The translations under genes were made by a program, and so were the position numbers. Source: Agapanthus africanus (taxonomy: Eukaryota; Streptophyta; Magnoliopsida; Asparagales; Amaryllidaceae). Taken from it: a stretch of DNA of 64,000 nt. The stretch lies in contig JASDDO010000018.1 of assembly GCA_030015575.1 (NCBI GenBank), positions 377,265,908-377,329,907 on the forward strand, in the 5' to 3' direction. Positions 36,161-49,281 of the stretch are shown in pieces (the first letter of the stretch is position 1; every line of letters begins with the position of its first letter). The notes under the pieces were generated by a model. The model ran no database searches. It saw only the letters and a program-made list of their open reading frames with translations, and had not been told where the DNA came from.

Positions 36161-37432
36161 CTATCCCCGTCTATGAGAAAACCGTAGTATCTCTCGGGCG
36201 GATGAGTGCCTACTACTCCTGCGGAGTGGCGTTGGGATGTCCGGTTCTCTTGAAACTTCTGGTTCTTCCAAGATTTCAGTAATAGCTTGTGGTTCTGGAA
36301 TTTCTTCCAGTTCTATTGCGCTCCCACTTATCTGATTTTCTAAAAATTCAGTTTCCAAGAAGTGGGCATGTTGAGAAACAAAAACCTTTTGTTCCTCTGC
36401 GGAATAGAAAAGATACCCCCTGGAGTTCTTTGGGTATCCCATAAACTTACACAGTAATGAGCGTGCCTCGAGCTTTTCCGCATGCTGCTTCTTTACAAAA
36501 GCTGGACATCTCCATGTCTTAAGATACTTAAGACAGGGTTTCTTCCCACTCCATATCTGATATGGGGTGGTAGGCACAGTCTTGGTTGGAGCCTTGTTCA
36601 AGAGATATGCAGCTGTTTCTAGTGCATAACCCCAAAAAGATCGCGGCAACTCAGCCTTACTCATTATGGAACGAACCATATCCAATAGGGTTTGATTCCG
36701 CCTTTTCGATACACCGTTGTGTTGTGGTGTGTATGGAGGAGTAAACTGAGAGAGAATTCCATTCTATTTTAAGTAGTCCAGGAACTCGGCACTCAAGTAT
36801 TCACCACCTCGATCAGATCTTAGTGTCTTGATACTTTTGCCTGTTTGTTTTTCAACTTCATTTTTGTATTCCCGAAATTTCTCAAAGGCCTCGGATTTGT
36901 GCTTCATTAGGAAGATATGTCCATACCTAGAGAAATCATCTGTGAAAGTAATGAAGTATGAATAACCACTTCGTGCATGTGTAGACATTGGACCACACAC
37001 GTCACTGTGTATGAGTCCCAAGAGCTCGCTTGCTCTTTCTCCGTGTCCAGTGAATGGAGTCTTTGTCATCTTTCCCATGAGATAAGATTCACAAGTGGCA
37101 TAAGACTGATACTCGAACGGATTCAAGTATCCCTCTTTATGTAACTTTGTTAACCGTGTCTCATTAATGTGACCCAGTCTACAATGCCATAAGAAAGCCT
37201 GATTTGTTTCCGGAGACTTTCTTTTAAGTGTGTTCTGGACACTGAAGATCTGAGCTTGATTCAATACGTACATCCCGTTTTCTAATGTACCTGACCCAAT
37301 CAGAACTTGATTTAGGTGGATGTTGACCACATCGCTTACAAAAGTAAAATCATACCCTTCCTTAGAAAGTAAGGATACAGATATGATATTACAAGTCGCA
37401 CCTGGTACATAAAAACAGTTACGCAGAATCAA
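36161..37432 (-). mobile_element. Integrase region of element E
   Basis: Antisense GAG-pre-integrase text (LWHCRLGHINETRL) precedes the integrase core: ELLGLIHSDVCGPMS, YFITFTDDFSRYGHIFLM, IKTLRSDRGGEYLSAEF, then SFWGYALETAAYLLNKAPTK and TPYQIWSGKKPCLKYLKTW. This order is standard for copia. It is a broken fossil. Confidence 0.9.
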
Positions 37433-37480
37433 TATCTGCCCAGTTGTCAGTCCAAGATGATATTCCCCTACGGATTCAGC

Positions 37481-38221
37481 TTACATGCTCATTCCGTTAG
37501 CAACCCTGAGAGTCATATCACCTATCTTGATAACCCTACGGTTTCTCAGAGCCTGTAACGAATTACAGATGTGAGATCCTGATCCGGTATCCAATACCCA
37601 GGAAGTGGGGTTAACTGACATACAGTTCTCTATTACAAACACACCCGAAGCCGAAGCCACAACATGCTTCGAATCCTGGCTACTGGCTTTGCTAGCCCCG
37701 CAATCCTTCTGCCAATGTTCATTCCTGTAACAATAGGAACGTCCCTCTTTTACTATATCCAGTCCCGAAACTTCTACCCTTCCCTTTCCTTCTACTTCCT
37801 TGGTTTCCTTCAGGGTAGAAGGTAGAGACTGTAGAATCAAGTCAGCATCTGACCCGTTCTTCAACGCGGTCTTCTGGTTCATGAGCTCAAAATAGCTGGT
37901 CTCTGTAAGGACGTTGCCCCCTACAGATGATCCGATAGCCAACCTCGCTGGAAGCAATTCGTTCGAGGTCTCATATCTTGTTATACGAGATTGCTCTCCA
38001 TATAAATCTTTGTTATGGAGGAAGATAGAAACTAAGTCCATCTTCTCCTGCTGCCTCTGGTATGCACCATCAACTGAGGCTAACACGAGGCACTTGGCTT
38101 TCACACAGTCTTTTTCCGATGTCTTGAGGATATGAATATCCGTGACAGGGAAAACTGGACCTGAGATGGCAGGGGTTGGATCAGTTAAGAGGTGTCCCAG
38201 CTTGTCATGGGCAATGGACAT
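37481..38221 (-). mobile_element. gag end and protease region of element E
   Basis: Antisense text shows a Gag tail, a reduced zinc-knuckle-like CYRNEHWQKDC and the protease motif SWVLDTGSGSHICNSLQ, followed by RVIKIGDMTLRVANG. The protease Asp-Thr-Gly is visible. It is a broken fossil. Confidence 0.8.
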
Positions 38222-40370
38222 CTGGACAGACCTTTTTCAGTCATAACAGTCAGATTCAGTCATTTTATTATCTAGATGTAACCTAGGTGTGGTCACTGGG
38301 TCGCTGCAATTAAGAGAGAGAGAAGAAAACACTCAGCATGATGCTCTTGCAAGTTTAGATTGGTTTTTAATTTATCTAAACAGGATGGCTCCCACTGTCT
38401 CTCGAATCCCTCCTCAAACCATAAAGGAAGAATTAGTCGGGATCAATCTCACCGTACAATACTTGCTTAATCGTTCAGCCAGGCCAGTGTCGGTACTTCG
38501 AGGGAGGTTTTCCAACGCTTTCGCGAAGTTCCTTAATTAAGTAACCTCTTTTCCCTGTGGGCGTAGCCCCGCTAACACCTTTCTAGACACCTACTTGGTT
38601 TATAACATTGATTGTTAAGTGAGAAAGTTCCCGAGGAGTAGCATATACTCACAGTAGGATCGGGATCCAAATATCATCGTGTGATAAAACTGAAGGAATC
38701 CTACCAGAATCATCACACTCCAAATGGTATGCAGCACTAGCAAGTTTCAGTTTCTTTAGAAACTCCCGATGTAGATTTTTGCCCCATGCTCTTATGACCT
38801 TGACGAAGGTCAACAAATCATAAGTCACATGTCAAGTTCTACCCGTCATTGTCCAGGTTAATTTGAACCCACCCGTACATACCCTTGACGAAGGTCAACA
38901 AGGTAATATGACTATCCCAAACCAACGCATCTATCTATGCTACATATGAACACCCAACAGCTACCAATCACTATGCCTTGACGAAGGTCAACAAACATAG
39001 CTTGAATACTATTGAATATTCATATGAAATGACGGAGGGCTACGAATGGTTTTGGCGAAACCGTGAACGTAGTGAACTTGAAATAATCGATGGAACGAGA
39101 TAGCTTTTAAAAGGAGTGGTTCAAGCTCCGCGTTTAAAAGTTGGTTTTTGAAAAGAACCGAGTGGTTTTAAAAGTGTTCCAACGACTTTTACTTGGTTTA
39201 TTTTCTTGCATTAATTTTAATGCGTCCCATCATTTAATCCTACCATTGCAGAAAACAACGAAAATATGACGTACGCTTATGCCATCCGCATTCGCCACGG
39301 GGTTCCGTCATCACCCGTTAGGTTACTTAACTAACGACAGAGCGGGGGTTGGACTAGCGCGGATGCAAAACATAAGCAACGCCTAAATATATATCATATA
39401 TAGATATATACATTCGTCAGATGCAATGATAGCCATTCCAGATCACAGATGAACACTTTGGATATACTAGGAATCCGCGTTTCGTTCGAGCCTGCAACGA
39501 AAGACGGATTACACGGTCGCGATGAATAGCCAAACCCCACCCTAGACCCCTACGGGTGCGGCAAACTACCCGCCAAGTACCCGAAGCGAAGCAACCTCCC
39601 TCAACAACGTGAGTAGGCCACTCGGCACTTCGAGATACCCGGTAGTTTGTGCACCCCACCTTGGGTCTATCTTAGGAGCAAAAACAGTAAAAGAAATTAT
39701 ACAATGGCGGCTACAACCTCATCCCGGATGTGCGGCCATAAAATAATATTACATCAATTACAAATTTTACATGAATGAAAGAAAAAGAAACTCTCATCTC
39801 ACATCCACCCGGCTATTCATCCGCGACAATCCAACAAGTTCATATACACAAACCATCAACATTACATATCACAAATATGTATAACCCCCACTAATCGACG
39901 TATAGCGATTAGCAGACGTTCAATACATATATAACATCACAGATAATATCCATTAGCCAAAGTCTACGGAATATCGATCAAAATACGGATTTGTAACCAT
40001 CCCAAAAACAAATTTGTTCTCTGGAAAATCTGGGTAGAAACAAACTATATTAAAAATCCCAAAACCTCCAACTAAGTACACTGCACCAAACTCGGTCAAC
40101 GACCGAGTCAACTCGGCCGCGGATCCGCGGCAAGAAGCATGTTCTTGCCGCGGAACCGCGGCGCTTTGACCGGTTCAGTGGATCGATTTTGGTGGGTGTC
40201 TTTAGAAAACCCTGAGCCGATTTTTCATGTATGTCAAATAATATTTTGAGCAGTATAAAAAATCGACAGAAAGTTGATTTTTCCCGGAATTGTTTTGTGA
40301 TTTTTTTCGATCGATATTCTAAATACTTTGCTAACTTGCTAGTTTATGTTTAGCTAGTCTCTGATACCAC
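38222..40370 (-). other. Long structured leader of element E
   Basis: About 2.1 kb between gag and the primer site. It contains three hairpins with the shared loop CCTTGACGAAGGTCAACAA (38791-38824, 38881-38902, 38971-39000), a long fold closed by CATCCGC/GCGGATG (39283-39365), a GC-rich 21-bp inverted repeat around loop GCATG (40116-40162) and ACTCGGTC-AAC-GACCGAGT at 40090-40108. The primer site is at 40359-40369. All these parts except the last small hairpin have counterparts in element B. Confidence 0.75.
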
Positions 40371-42603
40371 TGTAAGTCCACGTTGCTCACCCCGGTTCTT
40401 ACGGGGAGGCGGAAACGGCGAAAAACAATTTTTTTGGCGCAAAGGAAACATGGACAAAAAGAAAGATCTTTGCTAAACTACAAACTAGCAAACTACTAGA
40501 GGTGCTATCTACTATGCCATAGAGATTATACCTCATGATACCGGTCCTTCGGGTCTTCTCTCTGCTGTCCTGCTCGTCCATCCAAGCTCCGAGGATCGAT
40601 CCGGATCTTGATCACCTCCGCGGCCTTCTTCAGTCGAAGACGATCCACCCGAGAGATGTGCTCCGAGCTCCACCTCGAGCCGAGGCAACTAGAGCAACAA
40701 GATCGCTAGTCTTGATGTCCTAGGATGTGTAGAAGAGGTAGATGGAAGTGTTTGTCTATTTGGATCCTTTTTCTCTCAAAAAATGAGATCAAAGGAATTT
40801 TCAAGAGGAGGAAGAAGAACTAGCAACCATGGAGCTCTTTTCTTTTCTTCTCACAAGAGAGAGAATGAATAATGAGAAAAATGAATTATCAACTAGAGAA
40901 AAATGAATTATCAACTAAAGAAAAAGCACCATGGTTCAATAATCCATAAACAACATCATTACCAATCCTTTCATGATAAAGTTGATGGCAACTAATGACT
41001 TGACCATTTTCATAACTCAAAAATAAAAAAAAATCCAAAGAAAACTCTAGACCTCTCATGAAGATCAAAGTCAACTTTGGTCAAACGGTCAACAAAGTCA
41101 AGTGTGGTCAAATGGTCAAAATAATTAGCCATCACATAATTATCACTAAAAAAATTAGTAAATAATGTCCCCGGCTCATAATGGTTTTGACCGAACGAAT
41201 TGTCAAAACCCTAATGAGTCCGCCTCAAAATGGTTTTGACCGAATCAACTGTCGAAACCCTAATGAGCCTGCCACATAACGGTTTTGGTCGAATCAACTG
41301 CCAAAACCCTAATGAGGCACCTCCTCCGTCATTGCTCCTCAAAACTGTGCATACACACCCACATCCGCATTCCGTAAAATGCGAATGCACAGAAGACAAA
41401 ACAAATCCATCCGTGCAATACTAGGATCCGGCTTAAACCAAAGCCTACTAGTATTGCCTGCCCGAACAGCATACACACACAAGTGCACGTAAGTGATCGC
41501 AGCCCTGCCGTAAAACCATACGGCCTCTACACGTTTCGCTCAGTGCAGGGAAACTCTCTGTGTGGGACTCTAAAGACTCGACACTACGCTGGCAGTGGGT
41601 TTAACCATAGACCGCAAGCGGCACTAGCTGTACGTAACGGTCCCCAGGTAGATGTCGATAAGAAGGCCGATGAGGTAAACCCATCCGAACTCCTACCGAG
41701 CCTGTATGTGACAATCTCCGTACAGTCCGGTCCGTTCGTCTGAAAACATCGCATGGCGGGCCTAGGGGGTGGTAAACGTCAGTCCCCTAATAGCGGTACA
41801 AGTCATGTCGGAGTGTAGCCCAGAACACCCTGAGATAACACTGGAAACCTACCAGTATATCTCGCTTGCCCTGGCCAGGGACTACTCGTGTAATGGCTCT
41901 CCTAGACACAGCGATGTCAACCCCCAATACCCGGAGAGACGAATCCTGTCTAACCGTCACTGCCTCCAAGTGCTTCAGGACTGCACCCAACTACTATCTG
42001 TTTGCACGACTCCTTTGAGCCGTGGTAGGGTAGTAATCTAAGTACAGTGGGAACACACTCGAGGCGAAGTGACAGTGTCAAGTCAGCGGACTAAGCTGTA
42101 CTCATGTCACCTGGGAACTGATAACTGACGATAGGTATAATACCAACCAACAGTTCCCAAAGAGTCCTGTCCAGTGTACTCGTAACCTAACGAGCACCCG
42201 CATACTATCTCCAGTACGACGTACTGATGGCTGTGGGACAGACCATCTCCCCTGCTGGGATGAGAAGCGCATACACTAGTCTACTCCGGAGTATCGATGC
42301 CTTGTCTCGATAGTCCTACGACTAGGGACCTGTATAAGGATGTGCTTATGGATTACCCAGCCCCCACGAGTGTGACTGCCATCACAACGCTGGTAATCAA
42401 GCAAAGATCCTAAGGGCTCTACTAATATGTATAAGCGATATGCTAAAAGAAACACATGAACATATTGAAGTAGATACAAACCAAGTAACATACTACCATT
42501 TTGAGCAAGATTGTCTATACAACTGTGAATATCCCAAGCTTCCATTAATTAATATACAAACTAGTATGATACAGTAATGGCCTCTAGGGCATATACACTA
42601 ACA
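40371..42603 (-). repeat. 5' LTR of element E (right side)
   Basis: About 2233 bp; it matches 30233-32445 and includes one 20-bp tandem gain near 40900. The GTCAA-rich tract is at about 41057-41120 and the hairpin units at 41183-41308. Confidence 0.95.
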
Positions 42604-42608
42604 AGTAA

Positions 42609-43210
42609 AACATCAGAGCATGTATAGTTAGAAAGCACGCCGATTATTTTACACTTAGAGTGTTTGATTGTCCTGCATATGCACATTGTCATGAAGGCAA
42701 CTTAGATCCTTAAGCAAAGAAATGCATTTTTCTTGGATATGCTACCGGGATCAAAGGTTATAAATTGTGGTGTTCAGATTCTAAATCACCAAAGTTTATG
42801 ATTAGTAAAGATGTCACTTTTGATGAGTCTTGTATATTGAAGTCAAAGAATTCGTAATCTCCAATTCCAGAAGATATAGGGAAGGACGAGCCGAGCATTG
42901 AATTTGAGCTTGGTGAAAGCTCGGGTTCACAGGAGATTTCTCCTTCACTATCGTATGATGAAAATCCGTCTTAAGATGAGTAGTTCTACTTGCTCAAGAC
43001 TGATAACGAAGGGATATAATGCCACCACAAAGATATGTCTACGATGATCTGGTGGCGTATGTGTTGTCCATTGCAGAGATAGTTGATAGTAGTGAACCTA
43101 CAAGTTATCAAGAAACTATCTTATCCGATGAGTCAACTCGTTGGTTAGTAGCTATGAATAAAGAGATTGAGTCTCTTCACAAGGACCAAACATGGAAGCT
43201 CGTTAAGCCA
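42609..43210 (+). mobile_element. Integrase end and RT start of element D
   Basis: After the AGTAA duplication of E, the text resumes with CPAYAHCHEGNLDP, KKCIFLGYATGIKGYKLWC and then STRWLVAMNKEIESLHKDQT with WKLVKP, the usual opening of copia reverse transcriptase. It ends at 43210 where A begins. It is a broken fossil. Confidence 0.88.
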
Positions 43211-44531
43211 TGTCATGCCCCGCTTCCTAAAAGTCGAAAGCAGATACGTGACGAGGCCACGACCTATTTATTTCGAGAAGGTCATTTCTCGAAATAAATA
43301 CGCTACGTGTAAAATAAGCAATATAAAATGACAAGAGAATAAACATGAGATTTAAACTTTAACAACTTTATTTACATTCAACTTGATTCATTTACAATAC
43401 ATGATTTTTAACAGAAAGAAAATACAAGGATTGAAACGCCTAAACAGATGGCGTACATAAACTGAGAAAGGTAACTAGACTAGGCCTGGGTCTCGGTCTG
43501 ATCGTGCTCTTCCTATGAGATGTCTACCTCTTCAGTCTCCACAGTATCTGATGAACATTCCAAGAAAAACAGAGAAGGGTGGAATGCCCGTCAGTGAACT
43601 TTCGCTCGGTAAGTTCCAAGGAATGAAGTGAAATATAAATTATAATGATAAGGAAAATGTATATCATGAACAATGGATTATGGATTATGATGTGTCAGCA
43701 TGTCGTTTAATGTAAACATGGCGAGTTTATGTAGCATGCAGTTTTATCGTAATATATGTGAATAAGTATGGTAATGTATGACAAGTAGATAAGCATGATA
43801 GCATGAGCATGGCAAACAAAAGTAATATGGTCGTGTAGTGTAAGTATAGTGAACATGCAGTGAATGTAAGTGTCTTAACAGGTCTCTACTTGGGTACACT
43901 AATTTAACATAAGTTTAAGGGTGAATGTCAACTAATCTCAAGAGTGTTCTCGAACCCAACATACTGTAATTCAGGAGTAAGGAACTACGGGCTCGAATCA
44001 AGTGTTAGTAACGGGACTTCAACCTAGTGTTGAAGTATTCCAAACTCAATAGGCTGTAATTCAGGAGCTAGGAAACACGGTCCCTCATGATAGCCTGCTT
44101 ATGTTAGCAGACATGGATTCATGATCTAGTGGGACTCCTGAGATTTCGTTGGATTCACACATGAACTACCCCAGCACCCAATATATGCTAAGTTACAGTT
44201 AAAATTACCAGTCTTGCTCGAATCCATGAATATATCAAATTGCAAGATTGAGTTCTTGTATATATCAAGTATTCATGTATTCATGTCAAGTATTCATGTA
44301 TTCATGTCAGGTTGTATTCATGGTTCGAGTCAAGTCAAGTCATGTATTCAATTTTGAGTTCAGGTATTCAGATTTATGTTCAAGTATGCATGCTAGAATT
44401 TGGGTTCATGTTTGAATTGGATTCCGACTTGAGTTTGGATTCAAGTTCATGATCAAGTATTCATATTTGGTTTTAAATTCAGGTTTGAGTTTGGATTTAG
44501 ACATGGATTAGACTCAGACTAGAGTCAGACG
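43211..44531 (-). repeat. 3' LTR of element A, outer part
   Basis: It aligns with 57938-58872 from the first bases (AAAAGTCG(A/G)AAGCAG, then the TAAAATAAGCAATATAAAAT block) to GGGACTCCTGAGATTT. After that point the right copy is interrupted by element C while this copy runs on to element B at 44532. Confidence 0.9.
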
Positions 44532-46673
44532 TGTAAGTGTACGGCGGCGCCCCGGCCGTCAAACTGAGGCCAAAATGCGGAAGCGATGATATACTTTAAC
44601 TTTTGAACCGGCACCACCGCGCACAAAAATCCCGGATCGGGCCATTAATCTAGTCCTAGCTAACAAGAGAAGGGGTAGAGAGATATACCGAGCGATCCGT
44701 GTCCTTCGGTCTTCTCGTCGTCGTCCCGATCTCCCCGCGGAATCTCCGGTCTCCACCACGTCGCCGGAAGGGCACCACGTCGCCGGGTTCTTTTACGGGC
44801 TCCCACCTCTGGACCGAGGCAACTCGGGCACGAAGTTGGCGAGCCGACGTGCCCAAGAATTGCTGTAGAATGTAGTGTAGTGCTATGTCTCATTTGGGGT
44901 CACTAGAAGTTGCCCATTTAGTGGAGGAAAGGAGTTGTGGAATTTTTGTGGAGCTATGGGATTTTTACAAACATGAGGAGAACAAAATCCCACCCAAAAA
45001 TATTGGGCAGCCCCTTCTTTTTCTTGGCCGGCCACAAGCTAAGGGAATGAGAGAGTGTATCAAATGAGGGGAGCCCCACAATAATGCAAGTGAGAGGAAT
45101 GATATGTGATCATGAGAAAAAAATGATCACCAACAAATCCACACTCCATCAACTAATCAACAACCATGATTACTCCAAAAAGTCAAGCAATCATGAACTT
45201 ATGAAGTCAATAGGTCAAGGTCAATCAAGAGCTATCATGAAGCATCAATATGCAAAGACCACCTCCCACAATGCTTATTTGCACAATTGCAAATAAGCCC
45301 TCCTCCACCAATCTTCGGCCAATGAAAGATACAAAGAAATATGGCCGAAACGGAAAGCAAACTGGCAACTCCAAAAAACTGATCCCGTAATAAATTACAG
45401 GAAAACCCCGCTACTGTATATACATACCCGCATTTGTATTCCGACCGAATACAAATGCAATGAGACAAAATCCACACTGTACTATACTAGGATCCGGCTT
45501 AAACCAAAGCCCGCTAGTATAAACCGTCCAATCATGATCCGTGCAATACCGCACGTATCTGATCGAACCCTGCCATATCTTCATACGGCCTCTACAGCGT
45601 TTCGCCCGAAACTTGAGAAACTGGTCTGTGGGGGACTCTAAAGACTCGTCAATACTTTGGTTGTGGATTTAACCACTAGCACGTCAGAGGTATTAGCCTA
45701 TACGTGACGGGCTACCAGGTATTGACCAAAAGGGACGTCGATGAGCGAACTCATCCTGACACCCTACTGAGCCTGTCAGTGACAATATCCGTACAGTCCG
45801 GTCCGTTTGTCTATGAGCATCGCATGGAGGGCCTAGGGGGTTGGTAAAAGTCAGACCCCCAAAAGCGGTACAAGTCGTGTCGGAGTGTAGCCCAGAACAC
45901 CCTAAGATACTACTGGAATACCTACCAGAAAATCTCCTGCCTTGGCCAAGGACTTCGTGTAAGGGCTCTTCTAGACACAGCGCGACCTCACCCCCAATAC
46001 CGAGAGAGACGATCCCTTGAAGATCCGCTCACTGCCTCCACATGGCTCGGGACTGTACCCAACTAAAACCTGTTTGCACGTCTCCTTTGAGCGTGGTAGG
46101 GTAGTAATCAAAGTACAGTGGGAACTCAAACGAGACAAATGACGATCCTCAGGTCGATGAACTAACCTGTACACATGTCACCAGGGAACTGCTATCTGAC
46201 GTCAGGTATAAGACCAACTAGCATGTTCCCGGCGAGTCCTGTCCGGTGTACTCATAACCCAATGAGCACCTGTATACATCTTAGGTGAACCAACTGACAC
46301 CAGTGGCTTGTGAGACCGGCCACCGCCCCTCGTCAGGGTCTCGACTGTATACACTAGTCTACTTTGGAGTATTGATGCCCTGTCTCGAAACTCCCACGAC
46401 TAGGGACCTTTTAAGGATGTGCTTATAGACTACCAGCTCCCACGTATATGATCGCCCTCATACTGCTGGCAGTCGAGCAAGAATCCTAGGGGCTCTATCA
46501 ACGTGTAATAGCGACCTGTCAGGTCACCTAAAGCAGTACACGATGATAAAGATAAACCAGATAGCATACTATCATCTTGAGTAAGACTGTCCTACCGGGA
46601 TAGGTCCTCCCTCAACCATTGCAATCACGTGCCTATGATCCAATAATTGACTCTGAGGGCACTATCTCCAACA
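44532..46673 (-). repeat. 3' LTR of element B (left side)
   Basis: 2142 bp, TGTAAGTGTACGG...ATCTCCAACA. It shares many blocks with the E LTR (for example GGTACAAGTCGTGTCGGAGT), so B and E are related families. A GTCAA cluster is at about 45178-45232. Confidence 0.95.
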
Positions 46674-49281
46674 ATCTCCCACTTGCACTCAAGGCTAATT
46701 ATTGCGATGTCACATACTCACAGCTCGTGTGATACCGAACACCCAACTCCTCTAGTAGTCAGTCTCACAAATCTCGTTTGCGAAACTACTGCGTTCGAGG
46801 AATAGCCTCAGTGAGTGGATCCGCTCTGATGTTTCTTTCTATGTCTCTCTATATCTCAAGTTCGCGGAGAAAACCATCTCCCAAAATGAGCAATACCTGT
46901 CTTAGAATATGTCTGGATGTCTGATAGGACCTAGTTCATAAATGAACTCCAAATCCAAACTTCTAAACTGTATCGTCAACTGAACTTAATCAGTATCCTG
47001 CGCCATCCTTCCCTCAGTATCCACCTGGACCACCTGTCCAAAATACTTCCCTTCGTCAGAGGGAAAACTATAACTATGACGGCCACCCTGTCGTCCAGGT
47101 CACCTTGGAAGCCTGGAATGATAACTGTCTCCTGAACGAGGCTGTCGTTATCATATCCCTAGAACATCCACTTATATTCTAAAGCTGCTTCCGATTGTTT
47201 CTCCAGAATTGGATCAATATCAACTTATTGCATCTACTGCAAGAACAACATCTGGCGTGGTACTTGACATCTCATGATTGACTCAATTGCCTAAGCAAGT
47301 GATCTGCCAATCATGCACATCCCTCTCCCCTTTAGTCTGTAAGACACCTTTAGAGAGGGTGACTCCATCATCTGCATGTACACTGCCGTGCATGGAGTCG
47401 TCCATTCTAAATACTCATAGAATGCTGTCTAAGTACCCAGATTCGGAAACTACCCAAATCTAGATCTAAAACCATAGATCTAGTAACCAGAATGTCTGAT
47501 ATAATATCCATATCCTTTATGGAGAAACCACTGTGTGACAACCAAAGTATAACCGATCGTAGTATAGGAACATCACTTCCTACTTTGTGTATGTCATCCA
47601 AATACCAGGATATGACATCCTACTACCTTCTTAACAGATCCATCCCCTATTCTGATGAAGTCAAACCTATGTCTATCACATCAGAAATAGATGATTTATC
47701 TCCGCTATATCTGCTTTAGTCTATAAATAGACATAAGCCACCTGTCCACCAATGCTTCCGCTGCTCCCACTGACTACGACAACCCTCTGGCAGAGTCATA
47801 TACACGTGCACTTCTAAAGCCAGTTTAGAACGACGCTATACTCATCCTCCTGCCGGGTCTCACAGTCTGGAACAACAGCAATGGCAAGTCTGGATAAACA
47901 AGAACCTCCCTGTCACCGTCCTTGAGGCTACCGGAGTACCCCTCGGGTGCCTGAGGTTACCCACCATATCTGCGGAGTGGCCAATGGAATGTCAAACCAG
48001 ATTGAATCTTTAGGTTCTTTATCAAATCTTCAGTAATCGTTTGCGGTTCTGGAATCACTTCCAGTTCTACCATACTCCCACTACTGTTTTCTGAAAAAAT
48101 CCATTTTTATTTAAAACTGTGGTGAGTTAAGAACAATACCACTATTGATCTTCCAGATGGTAGAATGTCAACCCTCGTCATAGCCTGGGTCAACCCACAA
48201 ACAGCCATTACAGAAACGTTCCTTGAGTTATCCAGAGTCTGGTTTTAAGCATAAGCCGGACAACTCCCCGTACCTTAACATCGTTAAGATACGAACTGTT
48301 CTATATCCAATATAGAACCAGAGGCACTGATTTAATTGAACCAGATTCAAATCATGCAGCTGTCTCCATTGCATGTTAAGTAAATGGAGAGAGGCCGATC
48401 AGTGTTACTCAACTTAGGAATGCTTCCAATTATGAGTAACCTGAAAGAGAAGCAACTTCTCTTAATCATTACTATCAACTGAACACCATACACAAGTATC
48501 TACATTTTCGATCACCTTGAAGAATCCCGATACTTGCAACACCTGGTTCTCTACTTTATTCATATACCCACAACTTCTTAAAACTCAGACCTTGTGTTTC
48601 TATGAAACACTTATCTAAGAACTAGAGAAGTCATAAGTAAACCGAATATAGTACGAGGACCAACCCCTCTGTCCTAATGGACACTGGACAACATACAATA
48701 CTCTGTATAAGTCCTTTGAGTCTGATAACTCAATCCCTGTGTGTCGTAGGTTGAAAACTGTACCTATGGTTAAGAAGAATTACACCGCTGTTTAATGCTT
48801 CTTACCTAACCATCCACTGATATAGGTAAATGTCACGGACATAATTTCAAAAAGGTATATCTCACTCTATGAAAATAGACGTACAGATATACCAATTTGA
48901 AATTGGTGCATAACAACGGATATTCAAAACCAAATATTTGCCGTCCGGCAAACAACCCAGGTGACTTCCTCAAATATCACCAATTACAACGAATTCCGAT
49001 ATAATGAGGATGATCACCTAATTCCCAATAACTTACTCCCACTCATCATCTGTAAAACCATACAGATATAAGAATCATGCCTGGTAAATACATACCCTGG
49101 AGTAAGGACTAATTGGGAAATCAGTTTTCTTTTAACAGTATACAGTGAAACTGAAACATTGAAATGTTTCGATGGGGTATCCTGGTATTCCTAGTAATGC
49201 CTCTTCCATTATCAGATTCACAACTGTTTCCGTATATTTCTATACCATCTCTTCACATCCCTTCATATGTCTTTAGTCATT
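46674..49281 (-). mobile_element. Decayed pol region of element B
   Basis: Similarity to E can be followed at the DNA level (for example near 46850-46930 against E 32590-32660, and 48050-48100 against E 36290-36350), but only short protein scraps survive. A degenerate reverse transcriptase patch lies at about 47407-47601 on the - strand. It is broken beyond counting. Confidence 0.75.

Larger units (their letters stand above)
30233..42603 (-). mobile_element. Angela-type Ty1/copia element E with solo LTR F inside
   Basis: Element E lies on the - strand with a perfect 5-bp target duplication AGTAA (30228-30232 and 42604-42608). LTRs are 30233-32445 and 40371-42603 (about 2.2 kb). A primer site complementary to initiator-Met tRNA is at 40359-40369, and the polypurine tract (AAGTGGGAGAT on the element strand) is next to the left LTR. 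Protein regions match the Angela/BARE lineage (EMESMYTNKVWTLDF, SIYGLKQASQSWN, CTRPDVAYALSVVSRYQSDP). The LTRs differ at about 3% in the first 450 bp counted by eye plus one 20-bp length change, so the insertion is roughly one million years old under 1.3e-8 per site per year. It is broken, with several breaks. Confidence 0.95.
27520..43210 (+). mobile_element. Tork-type Ty1/copia element D, left part, interrupted by element E
   Basis: Parts in order: probable 5' LTR (about 27538-28149), primer site, gag (28338-28960), a zinc knuckle, protease, GAG-pre-integrase and integrase up to 30232. Element E is inserted at 30233-42603. The integrase end and reverse transcriptase start follow at 42609-43210, where element A interrupts again. 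[38 protein letters not shown] and LWHMSLGHMSEKGM are typical of the Tork lineage. Its 3' half and 3' LTR are not in the window. It is broken, with many breaks, and older than E and A because both lie inside it. Confidence 0.88.

Noticed and set aside
38289-38540. Sense-strand frame in E's leader with a similar stretch in B (KEELVGI)
   Set aside because: The similarity follows conserved leader DNA, and the two frames diverge and end differently; no evidence of protein-level selection.
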